NCBI GenBank assembly: GCA_905236395.1
Contig: CAJOPR010000010.1
Coordinates: forward strand, 1 to 33,173
From: an uncultured Bacilli bacterium
GTDB taxonomy: Bacteria; Bacillota_I; Bacilli_A; RFN20; CAG-826
Direction of reading: 5' to 3'
Length of the DNA: 33,173 nucleotides
Shown: positions 1 through 7,462 of the stretch, in pieces
Layout of the letters: every line of letters starts with the position of its first letter
Position numbering within the stretch: the first letter of the stretch is position 1
The notes under the pieces: model-generated
Seen by the model: only the letters and a program-made list of their open reading frames with translations
Told to the model about the DNA's origin: nothing
Databases searched by the model: none
Translations under genes and position numbers: made by a program

Positions 1-182
1 AAAGTGCCACAGTGACGAAGCTTTATGGAAACATAAAGGTGGAACGCGGTAAACCCCACAAGCGAGAAACCCAAATTTGGTAGGGGAAATCAATCAAAGG
101 AACTGAACTGAGATTGGTAAGCTTTGCTTAGATAAATAATTATCCTAGACAAAACATGGCTTATAGGATCGAATACTCACTT
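1..182 (+). ncRNA. rnpB: RNase P RNA (B-type), 3' part, cut by window start
   Basis: This is the catalytic RNA of RNase P, which trims tRNA 5' leaders. The window opens inside it. Blocks that match the Bacillus-type RNA as I know it are AAAGTGCCACAGTGACGAAG (1-20), GTGGAACGCGGTAAACCCC (about 40-58), GCGAGAAACCCAAATTTGGT (62-81) followed by AGGGGAA, and the 3' universal block ACAAAACATGGCTTA (149-163). The segment between about 129 and 149 is much shorter than in B. subtilis, so the P19 region appears to be missing. The 3' end is estimated at about 182 by comparison; the 5' half and P1 partner are outside the window. No terminator separates it from pgsA, whose ribosome binding site starts at the estimated 3' end. 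Confidence 0.93.
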
Positions 183-193
183 AGGAGACAATA

Positions 194-853
194 ATGAATA
201 CACCAACCAAGATTACATTCTCAAGAATCATCGCTATTGTGGTTATGATAATCACTTTAGTGGTTCTTTACTTTATTGGTTTAGCCAATCCTGAATTTGT
301 GATTCCTAATATTGGTAACTCCGGTATTAACTGGTTATATTTTGGTTTATTCATTTTCTTTGTATTAGCGAGCTTCACAGATTTCTTAGATGGCTATCTC
401 GCCAGAAAGAACAATCAAGTCACGAAACTTGGAAAGTTCTTAGATCCTGTTGCTGATAAGTTATTAGTGAACTCCATGGTTATCTTCTTAATCGTCCCAG
501 CGAGCTACGCTCATAATGGACAAATGAATTTCTCCTTATGGTGCGCTCTACTTTTAGTAGCAAGAGACATAGTCGTTGATGCTTTAAGATTTATCGCTGC
601 TGAAAAAGGCGTTGCGATTGCCGCTAACATATTTGGCAAAGCCAAAACAGTTTTAGAAATGGTTGCGGTCTCACTTGTTTTATTAAATGGTTGGCCATTC
701 ATTTATTTTGATGCCACCTGGCCAGTGAGAATCGCTGATATATTCGTCTATTTAGCCACATTAGCGTCAGTTATTTCTGGTGTTATTTATATGGTTAAAT
801 ACGGTTATGTCCTCAAAGGAAGTAAGAAAGATGGAAGCGAAGGAAGTAAATAA
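194..853 (+). CDS. pgsA: CDP-diacylglycerol--glycerol-3-phosphate 3-phosphatidyltransferase
   Basis: This enzyme makes phosphatidylglycerol phosphate from CDP-diacylglycerol and glycerol-3-phosphate, the committed step to anionic phospholipids, in the membrane. The 219-aa product carries the full CDP-alcohol phosphatidyltransferase signature D-G-x2-A-R-x8-G-x3-D-x3-D: D66 G67, A70 R71, G80, D84 and D88. Hydrophobic segments lie near residues 10-30, 45-65, 90-102, 113-130, 152-170 and 180-200. The start is fixed by TAGGAG at 182-187, 6 nt before the ATG. That binding site touches the 3' end of the RNase P RNA and no terminator or promoter lies between them, so read-through from rnpB is the simplest source of mRNA. 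The tail overlaps the next gene by 23 nt. Placing pgsA before cinA and recA is usual in Bacilli. Confidence 0.95.
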   Translation: MNTPTKITFSRIIAIVVMIITLVVLYFIGLANPEFVIPNIGNSGINWLYFGLFIFFVLASFTDFLDGYLARKNNQVTKLGKFLDPVADKLLVNSMVIFLIVPASYAHNGQMNFSLWCALLLVARDIVVDALRFIAAEKGVAIAANIFGKAKTVLEMVAVSLVLLNGWPFIYFDATWPVRIADIFVYLATLASVISGVIYMVKYGYVLKGSKKDGSEGSK

Positions 854-1292
854 TCATCTTGTCGAAGAAGGATTAACTCTCGGTTCAGTTGAATCATTTA
901 CTGGAGGTCTTTTTGCTAGCCGTATTACTTCAGTTCCTGGAGCATCAAAACTTTTCAAAGGTGCATATGTGACTTATGCCACTGAAGAAAAGATTAGATT
1001 ATTATCTATTCCACAGTCCGTTATTGACCAATTTGGGGTCGTTAGCAAAGAAGTTGCTTACTACATGGCTAATAATGGAAGACAACTGTTAAACGTCGAT
1101 GTATGTGTCTCTTTTACAGGTAATGCTGGTCCTGACGCAATGGAAGGAAAACCAGTTGGAGAGGTACATATCGGTATTGCCACAAAAGATAATGCTCAAA
1201 TCTATAGCTTACTTTTAAGCGGATCAAGAAGTGATATCCAAGAGGCGGCAATAGACTTTGTCTTAAATAAATTAATTACATTAAAAAAATAG
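831..1292 (+). CDS. pncC: CinA C-terminal / PncC family amidohydrolase, single domain
   Basis: The family deamidates nicotinamide mononucleotide, a step of pyridine nucleotide salvage. In Bacilli the same domain is usually the C-terminal half of competence-damage protein CinA. Here only that domain is present (153 aa from the ATG at 831); the N-terminal MoCF-like half is missing. Recognisable blocks are VESFTGG near residues 18-25 (family form usually ESCTGG, so Cys is replaced by Phe), VPGASKLFKGAYVTY, and FTGNAGPD with GKPVGEVHIG. I chose ATG 831 over upstream in-frame ATGs (780, 807) because family similarity starts there and AAAGGA lies at 815-820. The gene overlaps pgsA by 23 nt and sits 50 nt before recA. 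The activity is a family inference. Confidence 0.87.
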   Translation: MEAKEVNNHLVEEGLTLGSVESFTGGLFASRITSVPGASKLFKGAYVTYATEEKIRLLSIPQSVIDQFGVVSKEVAYYMANNGRQLLNVDVCVSFTGNAGPDAMEGKPVGEVHIGIATKDNAQIYSLLLSGSRSDIQEAAIDFVLNKLITLKK

Positions 1293-1342
1293 TGTGAGAA
1301 AAAATCGCAGTTCGAGGCCTATTTATATATAGAGGTGCAATT

Positions 1343-2338
1343 ATGGCAAAAGAAAAAGAAAACACAGTCAGCTTAGAAGAAACGCTGAAAGAAATCCAAA
1401 AGATGTTTGGTAAAGGTGCTGTCATGAGATTAGGTGACAGACCAGCAGTGGATGTTGATGTCATTCCTAGTGGCTCATTACTTTTAGATGAAGCTTTAGG
1501 TGTTGGCGGATATCCAAAAGGCCGTATTATTGAAATCTTCGGCCCCGAAAGCAGTGGCAAAACCACATTAGCTTTGCACGCGATTGCGGAATGCCAAAAA
1601 CAAGGCGGCAGAGCCGCATTTATCGACGCGGAACATGCGATTGATCCTGTCTATGCGAAAAGCTTAGGAGTTAACATTGACGAATTAATTCTTTCTCAAC
1701 CGGATAATGGTGAAGAAGCATTAGAAATCGCTGAGATGCTCGCAAGTAGTGGAAGTATCTCCCTAATCATTGTCGACTCAGTCGCAGCATTAGTCCCACA
1801 AGCAGAGCTTGATGGTGAAATGAGTGATAACTCCGTCGGCTTACAAGCTCGTTTAATGAGCAAAGCCATGAGAAAGATCGCTGGCGTTTTAAACCAAAAC
1901 AAATGCGCGATGATCTTCATTAACCAATTAAGAGAGAAAGTTGGTGTCTTATATGGCAATCCAGAAACCACTTCCGGTGGTCGTGCATTGAAGTTCTACG
2001 CTTCTATCAGGATTGATATTCGCAGAACCGAAGCTATTAAGACTGGTTCCGATATTACCGGTAACACAGTGAGAGTGAAAATTGTTAAAAACAAAGTCGC
2101 TCCTCCATTCAAACAATGCGAAATCGACATCATCTACGGAAAAGGTATTTCCAGAGAAGGTGAAATTCTCGATAGAGCAGTGGAATACGGCCTAGTGAAA
2201 AAATCTGGTGCTTGGTATGAATACCAAGGCAATAAGATTGCACAAGGTAAAGACTCTGCAAAAGATTACCTTAAGAGTAATCCAGATGTGGTAGATGAAA
2301 TCCTTAAGAAACTTAAAGAAGCTCAACCAGAAGAATAA
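1343..2338 (+). CDS. recA: Recombinase RecA
   Basis: RecA is an ATP-dependent DNA strand-exchange protein that also triggers LexA self-cleavage in organisms with an SOS response. The 331-aa protein has Walker A GPESSGKT (residues 67-74), the Walker B strand [10 protein letters not shown] (about 140-149), the loop and ATP-sensing segment [18 protein letters not shown] with the DNA-binding loop L2 [13 protein letters not shown], and the C-terminal charged tail. It is slightly shorter than the usual 340-350 aa because the acidic tail is short. The ribosome binding site AGAGGTG lies about 5 nt before the ATG. I see no complete Bacillus-type LexA box (CGAAC-N4-GTTCG) in the 50-nt upstream gap, only a lone GTTCG at 1310-1314. 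A strong bidirectional hairpin follows directly after the stop. Confidence 0.98.
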   Translation: MAKEKENTVSLEETLKEIQKMFGKGAVMRLGDRPAVDVDVIPSGSLLLDEALGVGGYPKGRIIEIFGPESSGKTTLALHAIAECQKQGGRAAFIDAEHAIDPVYAKSLGVNIDELILSQPDNGEEALEIAEMLASSGSISLIIVDSVAALVPQAELDGEMSDNSVGLQARLMSKAMRKIAGVLNQNKCAMIFINQLREKVGVLYGNPETTSGGRALKFYASIRIDIRRTEAIKTGSDITGNTVRVKIVKNKVAPPFKQCEIDIIYGKGISREGEILDRAVEYGLVKKSGAWYEYQGNKIAQGKDSAKDYLKSNPDVVDEILKKLKEAQPEE

Positions 2339-2366
2339 AAATAGCGGCGACCCCGCTATTTTCTTT
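2339..2366. terminator. Bidirectional intrinsic terminator between recA and the XRE gene
   Basis: A 9-bp stem AAATAGCGG (2339-2347) / CCGCTATTT (2353-2361) has a 5-nt loop and is followed by a T-rich tail (TTTTCTTTT) on the plus strand. On the minus strand the tail is TTTTTATTC. The stop codon of the minus-strand gene (2356-2358) is inside the stem. Confidence 0.92.
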
Positions 2367-2973
2367 TACTCTTCATTGCGAACCATAAGGCCGCGATTGC
2401 TTGAAGTGGAATTCCTACAAGGAACAATACCCAGAAATTAGATTTGTCTGGAGCAAATAATAAGAAGTGGAGATACGTTCCAGCAAGAACTGACCATATT
2501 AATATGGATAGGCCGATTAATGTGACTACTTTTTGTCTTCTAAAAAAGAATCTATTTGTCACAAGCATAATAATTGCTGTTAGAGGGATAGCCCAGATGA
2601 AGATTAACCAATATCCAGTCTTCGCTTCTTTAAACAAAAATGGATAAACAAATATCAATGTGGCGATCATAAAAACGATCAAGCCAAACAAGATGGTAAT
2701 GATGATTCTGTTAATGAATGTTGCCTTATCTTTTGAGGTGTCATAATGCGGATTTTCGATGTTTTCTTCATGGACCAAATAGTCTAGTGAGACACCATAA
2801 AAGTCACATAATTGTTTTAATGTTTCGAGGTCTGGCATAGTCGCACCTTGCTCCCATTTTGAGACCGCTTTATCCGAATAATTCATCTTTTCAGCGAGCT
2901 CAATTTGCGTTAATTTCTTCGCTTTTCTGAGCGCCGCAAGGTTTTTTCCGACAGTTATTCTTAAATCTTCCAT
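2356..2973 (-). CDS. XRE-family HTH regulator with four C-terminal membrane segments
   Basis: A 205-aa transcriptional regulator. Residues about 8-66 form a Cro/CI-type helix-turn-helix: LRKAKKLTQIELAEKMNYSD, then AVSKWEQG, then LETLKQLCDFYGVSLDYL. A short linker leads to four strong hydrophobic segments at about 88-112, 121-140, 149-172 and 180-199, so the DNA-binding head is tethered to the membrane. Membrane-bound XRE proteins of this shape are common in Firmicutes and are usually thought to respond to envelope or small-molecule signals; the signal here is unknown. It is divergent from the two surface-protein genes at 3121 and 4118, which are obvious candidate targets. No Shine-Dalgarno sequence precedes the ATG; TATTAT ends exactly 6 nt before it, so the mRNA may be leaderless. 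Targets are inference. Confidence 0.85.
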   Translation of the reverse strand: MEDLRITVGKNLAALRKAKKLTQIELAEKMNYSDKAVSKWEQGATMPDLETLKQLCDFYGVSLDYLVHEENIENPHYDTSKDKATFINRIIITILFGLIVFMIATLIFVYPFLFKEAKTGYWLIFIWAIPLTAIIMLVTNRFFFRRQKVVTLIGLSILIWSVLAGTYLHFLLFAPDKSNFWVLFLVGIPLQAIAALWFAMKSKRK

Positions 2974-2979
2974 ACATAC

Positions 2980-2985
2980 ATAATA
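2980..2985 (-). promoter_or_regulatory. -10 element of XRE gene, leaderless geometry
   Basis: On the minus strand TATTAT is followed by 6 nt and then the ATG (2973), which puts the expected transcription start on the A of the start codon. The -35 region is only a T-run (rev. comp. of 3002-3007), so the promoter is weak by consensus. Confidence 0.5.
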
Positions 2986-3034
2986 CGCCTATTTCCGCGC
3001 GAAAAAAGGGTATTTTTTCCCGAAATTCTCTTTT

Positions 3035-3091
3035 TTGGAGAGTTGGAGAGTTCACTCTCTTAAAAATATCGCACAAGTAGCGCACAAAACG
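3035..3091. promoter_or_regulatory. Candidate operator region: tandem repeats and palindrome between divergent genes
   Basis: The 147-nt divergent intergenic region holds three ordered elements. TTGGAGAG occurs twice in tandem (3035-3042 and 3043-3050). The second copy runs into the palindrome GAGAGT-TC-ACTCTC (3046-3059). CGCACAA occurs twice (3070-3076 and 3081-3087) with an 11-bp period, one helical turn, over the -35 position of the promoter for the 3121 gene. A -10-like TATAGT lies at 3104-3109. Repeats and spacing are seen directly; protein binding is inference. Confidence 0.5.
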
Positions 3092-3120
3092 CTTGCATAC
3101 GTGTATAGTAGTTAACCGTT

Positions 3121-4116
3121 ATGCAAAACGAAGAAAAGCAAGGCATCGAACAAACCAATACTGAATCAGTTGTGAATAATGATTCTTCAACTGATGAAGT
3201 CATTGTGGATAAGCCAAAAAGAAAAGTTAAAGTCTCAACAATTGTGACAACCTCAATCGTTGTGACCACCGCCATTGCCGCTGGATTAGCGACAGGGATT
3301 ATTTTTGGTAAGCTCATGTCTACTGGCGACGTCGAATTGCCTCCAATTGAAGAGGGTGTGGAAATGGATTATGACGCATTGCTAGAACGCTATGCAGAAG
3401 ACAACGATCCAAACCACTACAAACCTCATGAATTAGCGAATATCTCTTGGAACTTATATGCCAAGAAGGAAAACACTTATTCTTGGGGTAGAGGAAAAGC
3501 TCACGCCGCTATCGTTGACCAATACACTTATTCCTATGATCTTAGAAGAGGCGATTTGTTTTATGGTGAATCCGTTTCTTCTAATAAAGGAATGAAAGTC
3601 AAACAGGTTGCTGTTAAGTATTACATGAACTCTGAAAACGTTAAGACTTACAAAGGCTCTGGAGCAGAGCTTGGACCTGTTCGTGCTAACTGGAATGAGA
3701 ATTCCGAAATCGTTGAAACATTCGAAGAATATGAAAATAAATGGGGCAAATTATTAGGTAGACCATGCATTTTCATTATTTCTCCAAGAACTGTTTTAAC
3801 TGAAACATTAACTAGAGATGCTGATAATAACTATGTTATTGAGATGGATATGGATTTAGTGAACTCTGTTCATAGATATATGAGACAGATGATTACTATG
3901 TCTGGATTAACATCCGCTCCAACATTCCATAAAATGCATCTCAAGTTTATTTTAGATGAGAACCTAAATTTGAAATATTTAAGATCTGAAGAATCTTATA
4001 CCGTTTATGTCGTGGGTAAAAATGACTCAGAAGGTTTCTTCGAAACATTCTTCTATCATGAAGCAACTCAAGATATCCCACCAATTCAATCAACATTTAA
4101 TTACGAGGAAATATAA
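3121..4116 (+). CDS. Single-pass membrane-anchored surface protein, function unknown
   Basis: I do not recognise this 331-aa protein. Residues 1-35 are a charged cytoplasmic tail (acidic, then KPKRKVK). One hydrophobic segment at about 37-64, rich in T, I, V, A and G, follows. The remaining roughly 265 residues should be outside the cell. The ectodomain alternates short strands and ends with a stretch (residues about 235-310, with IEMDMDLVNSVHRYM, then FHKMHLKFILDENLNLKYL) that recalls the beta-rich folds of LolA/LppX-type lipid-binding proteins; this is a by-eye resemblance only. No Shine-Dalgarno precedes the ATG, and TATAGT lies 11 nt upstream, so the leader would be about 4-5 nt. It is followed after 1 nt by the 1034-aa protein gene, implying one operon and probably one complex. 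Confidence 0.8.
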   Translation: MQNEEKQGIEQTNTESVVNNDSSTDEVIVDKPKRKVKVSTIVTTSIVVTTAIAAGLATGIIFGKLMSTGDVELPPIEEGVEMDYDALLERYAEDNDPNHYKPHELANISWNLYAKKENTYSWGRGKAHAAIVDQYTYSYDLRRGDLFYGESVSSNKGMKVKQVAVKYYMNSENVKTYKGSGAELGPVRANWNENSEIVETFEEYENKWGKLLGRPCIFIISPRTVLTETLTRDADNNYVIEMDMDLVNSVHRYMRQMITMSGLTSAPTFHKMHLKFILDENLNLKYLRSEESYTVYVVGKNDSEGFFETFFYHEATQDIPPIQSTFNYEEI

Positions 4117-4117
4117 T

Positions 4118-7100
4118 ATGAAAATTTGGAAGACGATTTTACTACAAACAGGCATATTTACTTCTGTATTCGCGTTGGGCGCAGGCGCAGGTTTCTTAAC
4201 CAACTACCATAGAGGCGAAACCAAACAAGCCGCTCCTATTCAAACTCAAGCTGAAGGTGATGAAATACCACCATATGTGGAAACTCCTACTGATAAGTTC
4301 CTCAATAATTTAGTCAACGCTAAAGCATTAGCTGGTGATATTGATTTACACATTTCTCCAGTTAAAGAATCTAATGATGAAATTCCATCATCCGCGAAAA
4401 GAGCTCTTACTGATTTCAGTATCAGCGATATTGACTTATCGATTAAAAATTTAGAAGTTTCTATCGCAGACTTCACAAACATCAAAGTCGCTGGTGACAT
4501 CAATGTCAAAATGGGTAACTTAGATATTACTGCTTCAGTTAAGTATATCGATAACACAATCTATTTAGATTACGCTGATACAAAGTATTACTTAGAAACA
4601 AGCGATATTACTGATGTTATGGGCATGCTCCCAACGGTCGGAACAACTTTAGAAGTTCCAGAAGAATTCCAAAACCTTGATATCGATGGCTTGACTAAAT
4701 CATTGCAAGGTATGGAGGAAGTTATTGAAGACGACAAACATTATTTCATCTTTAACTTCTCTGATGACATTCAAATCAACTTACTCTCTGATGATGAATA
4801 CCATATGGTGGGTGTTGAACTCCCAGGTATTAATCTCATGGGTATGAATATATCCGCGGAGAGCACATTACGCACATTAGATAAAGACATCGAAACCTTA
4901 GTGAAACCAGCAGATGGCCAATATAAGAAATTTAGACCTGCTTTCACTTTAGTGAATGATGTTATTGATTTAGTGAATAAGAGATCCGCGAACATCACAT
5001 TAGATGTTGATGTTAATAAGAAAGCTACGGTTGGCTATTCCAAATTCATTAGCTTGGACGGCAATGTTGATTTCAACATTAATGATCTCAAAGTTTTAGC
5101 GGACTTAACTGTTGGTTTTAATAATAAAGACTACAACGTCAAAGCCGCTTACGCTGATGAAACAATCTATGCTTCTTATAAGAACTTTAATTTATCCATC
5201 ACCAATCAATCCGTTTTATCTTTAGTCAAACTATTTGAAGATAAGATTCCAGCGGATGCTTTAGATGATGTTATGGATAAAGTTGGTAGTGTGGCAGATG
5301 AAATTGACATCGATCAAATTCTCCAATACGTCACCGACTTACCAACCTATGTCCAAAACTTTGATTTAACTGAAACAAGTTTATCACTTGATTTCGATCC
5401 ATCTTACTTTGGATTACCAGTTCAAAAGTTTAATATTGCAATTGAATTCGATAGCAATTCTATTAAGTCTGTCGCTGTTAGCGACCTCTGTTATGGTGAA
5501 TATCAAATCAATGTAAAATTAGATGTTGATAGTTATCAGACAATTGAAATCAACCCCGCAAACTATGTTGCAGTTGATCCTGCCTTATCTTTAATTGATA
5601 CAGTCACTGACTTAATCAGTTCTGATAAGTTTGGCGTTGAATTCACAGTCACCACAGATGATGGTGATAGCACCACAAATGATTTAGATGCTTCTGGTGT
5701 CTTCCATTTCGCTTTAAGAGATAAGACCGAAGAAGAATTTGCTAACACATTAATTAAGTCTCACCGTACATTTGACTACGGCGCAGGTGAATTAACAATT
5801 CATGATGGTGACGGCTATCCACACAACCTTATTGTCGATGCTGAACCATTTACTCAAGAATTTGACGGTCACGTTTTATTCTCCTATGGAGGAACAACAA
5901 CTCACAGAACCAACGCTAGAATTGACTATGCGACATTTGATGCGCTAGTGGATAAAGTAATTACTTTATTCGAAAGTGAAGATCCACACGTTATGGAAAT
6001 CTTTGGTGACATGCTTAAGAGCGCTGAAGATAGCCCATTAGCGGTTATCTTCGCCAGCAAGGAACCTGCTGATTATTTGAAATTACTTGATTACGATATC
6101 ATCACAAGTTTAGACATTACTCCAAGCGAGATTAAAGTTACCGTCAATGGTGCTATTCTCGGATTTGAAGAAATGAATCCAGAAATCACCATTAGATACT
6201 CTGAGAGCAGCTTAGATGGTATTGATATTGCTGGTATCAATTTAGGCGGAAAAACCATCAATTTCTCCGCAAATCTCTTACCTTTTAGCGAATCTGAGTA
6301 CGGAAAATACAATTTAGATGAAGATCCAAATACCTACATTGATCTATCCACAATTTCTAAGCTCGTTGAAGAAGTTCTCAACACATCTGAAATGAGCTAC
6401 TTCCACGCGAAAGGAACGATCGACTTTGACTTAGATAGTAGTTTCTTATCAGCCCTCAGTTCTGTTATTGGAAACAAAACAATGAAAGCTGATTTACAAA
6501 TTAATACCAATGGTGGCAGAACTAAAGTTCTCGCTCATATGACTGACATTCCTGTTATCATGGCGGTTTCAGAACACTACAGCACAGGTTTATTAGGTGA
6601 ATGTAGCAAAGAAAGCTATTTGATGTTTGATAATCAATCCAACAGTGCTTCCACAGTTGGCGAGACTGGTATCTTCCACATCTGGCGTCATGATAAGTGG
6701 TTCAATTGGGGCAACAAAACAGCAGACTTATATTCCAAATATGACACCCCGCACATGCTATCCAATATCGTTACAATTTTGATGTATGATTTCATGGGTC
6801 TTGATTTATCAAAATTTGGTGATATCACAAACATCGAAAGTAGTGGTGGTCAAATCCATTACGAAAACATCATTGAGACATATGAGTACAAGAAAAACTT
6901 CTCATTGCAAAATACTTACTACAACGGTGGCGCTGCTACAGCGGTTGATAAATACAAATTCGCTATTAACATTGGTGAATTAGCACAATCCGATGTTTTA
7001 AAGACATTATCAGTAACCATGTACTCCAGAAATGAAAAACTCTGTGGTGTTGAAATTGATATGACATTGAATCCAGCAGTCGCAATGACATTGAATCTCA

Positions 7101-7222
7101 AGATGTTCTTACAAGACGATACATCATACACACCAATTGATGATATGATGATGGCTAACGGAACATTAATGAGTGCTTATGCTGCCGCTCATGCTAATGA
7201 CCCATTAAACAGCATTAAATAA
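4118..7222 (+). CDS. Large modular secreted/membrane-anchored protein, function unknown
   Basis: A 1034-aa protein of unknown function. An N-terminal hydrophobic segment (residues about 5-27, Gly/Ala rich at its end) acts as signal anchor or signal peptide; there is no obvious lipobox Cys. The rest appears to be about four related modules starting near residues 58, 280, 490 and 725. Each begins with a short amphipathic helix (NNLVNAKAL, VNDVIDLVNK, SLIDTVTDLI, SKLVEEVLN) and continues as many short beta strands, as in NVDFNINDLKVLADLTVGF. Module ends also match (GINLMGMNISAESTL near 238-252; GINLGGKTINFSANLL near 697-712). The composition is acidic and Cys-poor. GAGGAA (4105-4110) lies 7 nt before the ATG at 4118, which rules out the longer frame that overlaps the previous gene. 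A terminator follows at 7231. Confidence 0.8.
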   Translation: MKIWKTILLQTGIFTSVFALGAGAGFLTNYHRGETKQAAPIQTQAEGDEIPPYVETPTDKFLNNLVNAKALAGDIDLHISPVKESNDEIPSSAKRALTDFSISDIDLSIKNLEVSIADFTNIKVAGDINVKMGNLDITASVKYIDNTIYLDYADTKYYLETSDITDVMGMLPTVGTTLEVPEEFQNLDIDGLTKSLQGMEEVIEDDKHYFIFNFSDDIQINLLSDDEYHMVGVELPGINLMGMNISAESTLRTLDKDIETLVKPADGQYKKFRPAFTLVNDVIDLVNKRSANITLDVDVNKKATVGYSKFISLDGNVDFNINDLKVLADLTVGFNNKDYNVKAAYADETIYASYKNFNLSITNQSVLSLVKLFEDKIPADALDDVMDKVGSVADEIDIDQILQYVTDLPTYVQNFDLTETSLSLDFDPSYFGLPVQKFNIAIEFDSNSIKSVAVSDLCYGEYQINVKLDVDSYQTIEINPANYVAVDPALSLIDTVTDLISSDKFGVEFTVTTDDGDSTTNDLDASGVFHFALRDKTEEEFANTLIKSHRTFDYGAGELTIHDGDGYPHNLIVDAEPFTQEFDGHVLFSYGGTTTHRTNARIDYATFDALVDKVITLFESEDPHVMEIFGDMLKSAEDSPLAVIFASKEPADYLKLLDYDIITSLDITPSEIKVTVNGAILGFEEMNPEITIRYSESSLDGIDIAGINLGGKTINFSANLLPFSESEYGKYNLDEDPNTYIDLSTISKLVEEVLNTSEMSYFHAKGTIDFDLDSSFLSALSSVIGNKTMKADLQINTNGGRTKVLAHMTDIPVIMAVSEHYSTGLLGECSKESYLMFDNQSNSASTVGETGIFHIWRHDKWFNWGNKTADLYSKYDTPHMLSNIVTILMYDFMGLDLSKFGDITNIESSGGQIHYENIIETYEYKKNFSLQNTYYNGGAATAVDKYKFAINIGELAQSDVLKTLSVTMYSRNEKLCGVEIDMTLNPAVAMTLNLKMFLQDDTSYTPIDDMMMANGTLMSAYAAAHANDPLNSIK

Positions 7223-7230
7223 TTACAATA

Positions 7231-7260
7231 GGGTTCGGATAACCGAATCCTTTTATTTTT
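7231..7260 (+). terminator. Intrinsic terminator of the surface-protein operon
   Basis: An 8-bp stem GGGTTCGG (7231-7238) / CCGAATCC (7243-7250), with one G-T pair and loop ATAA, is followed by TTTTATTTTT. It begins 8 nt after the stop codon. Confidence 0.93.
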
Positions 7261-7263
7261 AAT

Positions 7264-7293
7264 TTGATATTGTTTAGCGCATACATATATAAT
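7264..7293 (+). promoter_or_regulatory. Promoter of the rny operon
   Basis: TTGATA (7264-7269), an 18-nt spacer and TATAAT (7288-7293) form a near-consensus sigma-A promoter. It starts just behind the previous terminator. Transcription should begin near 7300, giving a leader of about 170 nt before rny. Confidence 0.8.
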
Positions 7294-7299
7294 TAACAC

Positions 7300-7462
7300 G
7301 TACCCGTCGGAAGGTACTTACCTATATATTCTCTAACGAGAACCTTATTATCAGGCTTTGCCTGTAAATATATATTTAAATCCAAAACCCCCTACGGGAA
7401 TAGTAGGATTTTTAGGTAATATAGTTACTTTGTAACTATTTTGGTGTAAACCTAAGAAAGGA
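7300..7462 (+). promoter_or_regulatory. Structured 5' leader of rny, candidate cis-regulatory RNA
   Basis: Helices readable by eye: GTACC/GGTAC (7300-7304/7313-7317); TTACCTA/TAGGTAA (7318-7324/7413-7419), a perfect 7-bp closing stem; TATATT/AATATA (7325-7330/7367-7372) nested inside it; CTC/GAG (7331-7333/7338-7340, loop TAAC); CAGGC/GCCTG (7352-7356/7360-7364); CCTAC/GTAGG (7391-7395/7403-7407) followed by five T; and ATAGTTAC/GTAACTAT (7421-7428/7432-7439) followed by TTTT. ACCTA at 7450-7454, touching the ribosome binding site AAAGGA (7457-7462), can also pair with TAGGT (7413-7417), competing with the closing stem. I do not recognise T-box, purine, SAM, TPP, preQ1, THF or ydaO-type signatures. 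Confidence 0.6.

Noticed and set aside
1293-1342. LexA (SOS) box before recA
   Set aside because: Only a single half-site GTTCG (1310-1314) is present, without the CGAAC partner at the right distance.
2444-2647. Plus-strand open frame opposite the XRE gene
   Set aside because: It lies entirely inside a well-supported gene, has no ribosome binding site and no recognisable motif; the same applies to other short antisense frames in the window.
4007-4117. Upstream start for the 1034-aa protein
   Set aside because: It would overlap the preceding gene by over 100 nt and has no signal peptide at its start. ATG 4118 has GAGGAA 7 nt upstream and begins a proper membrane signal.
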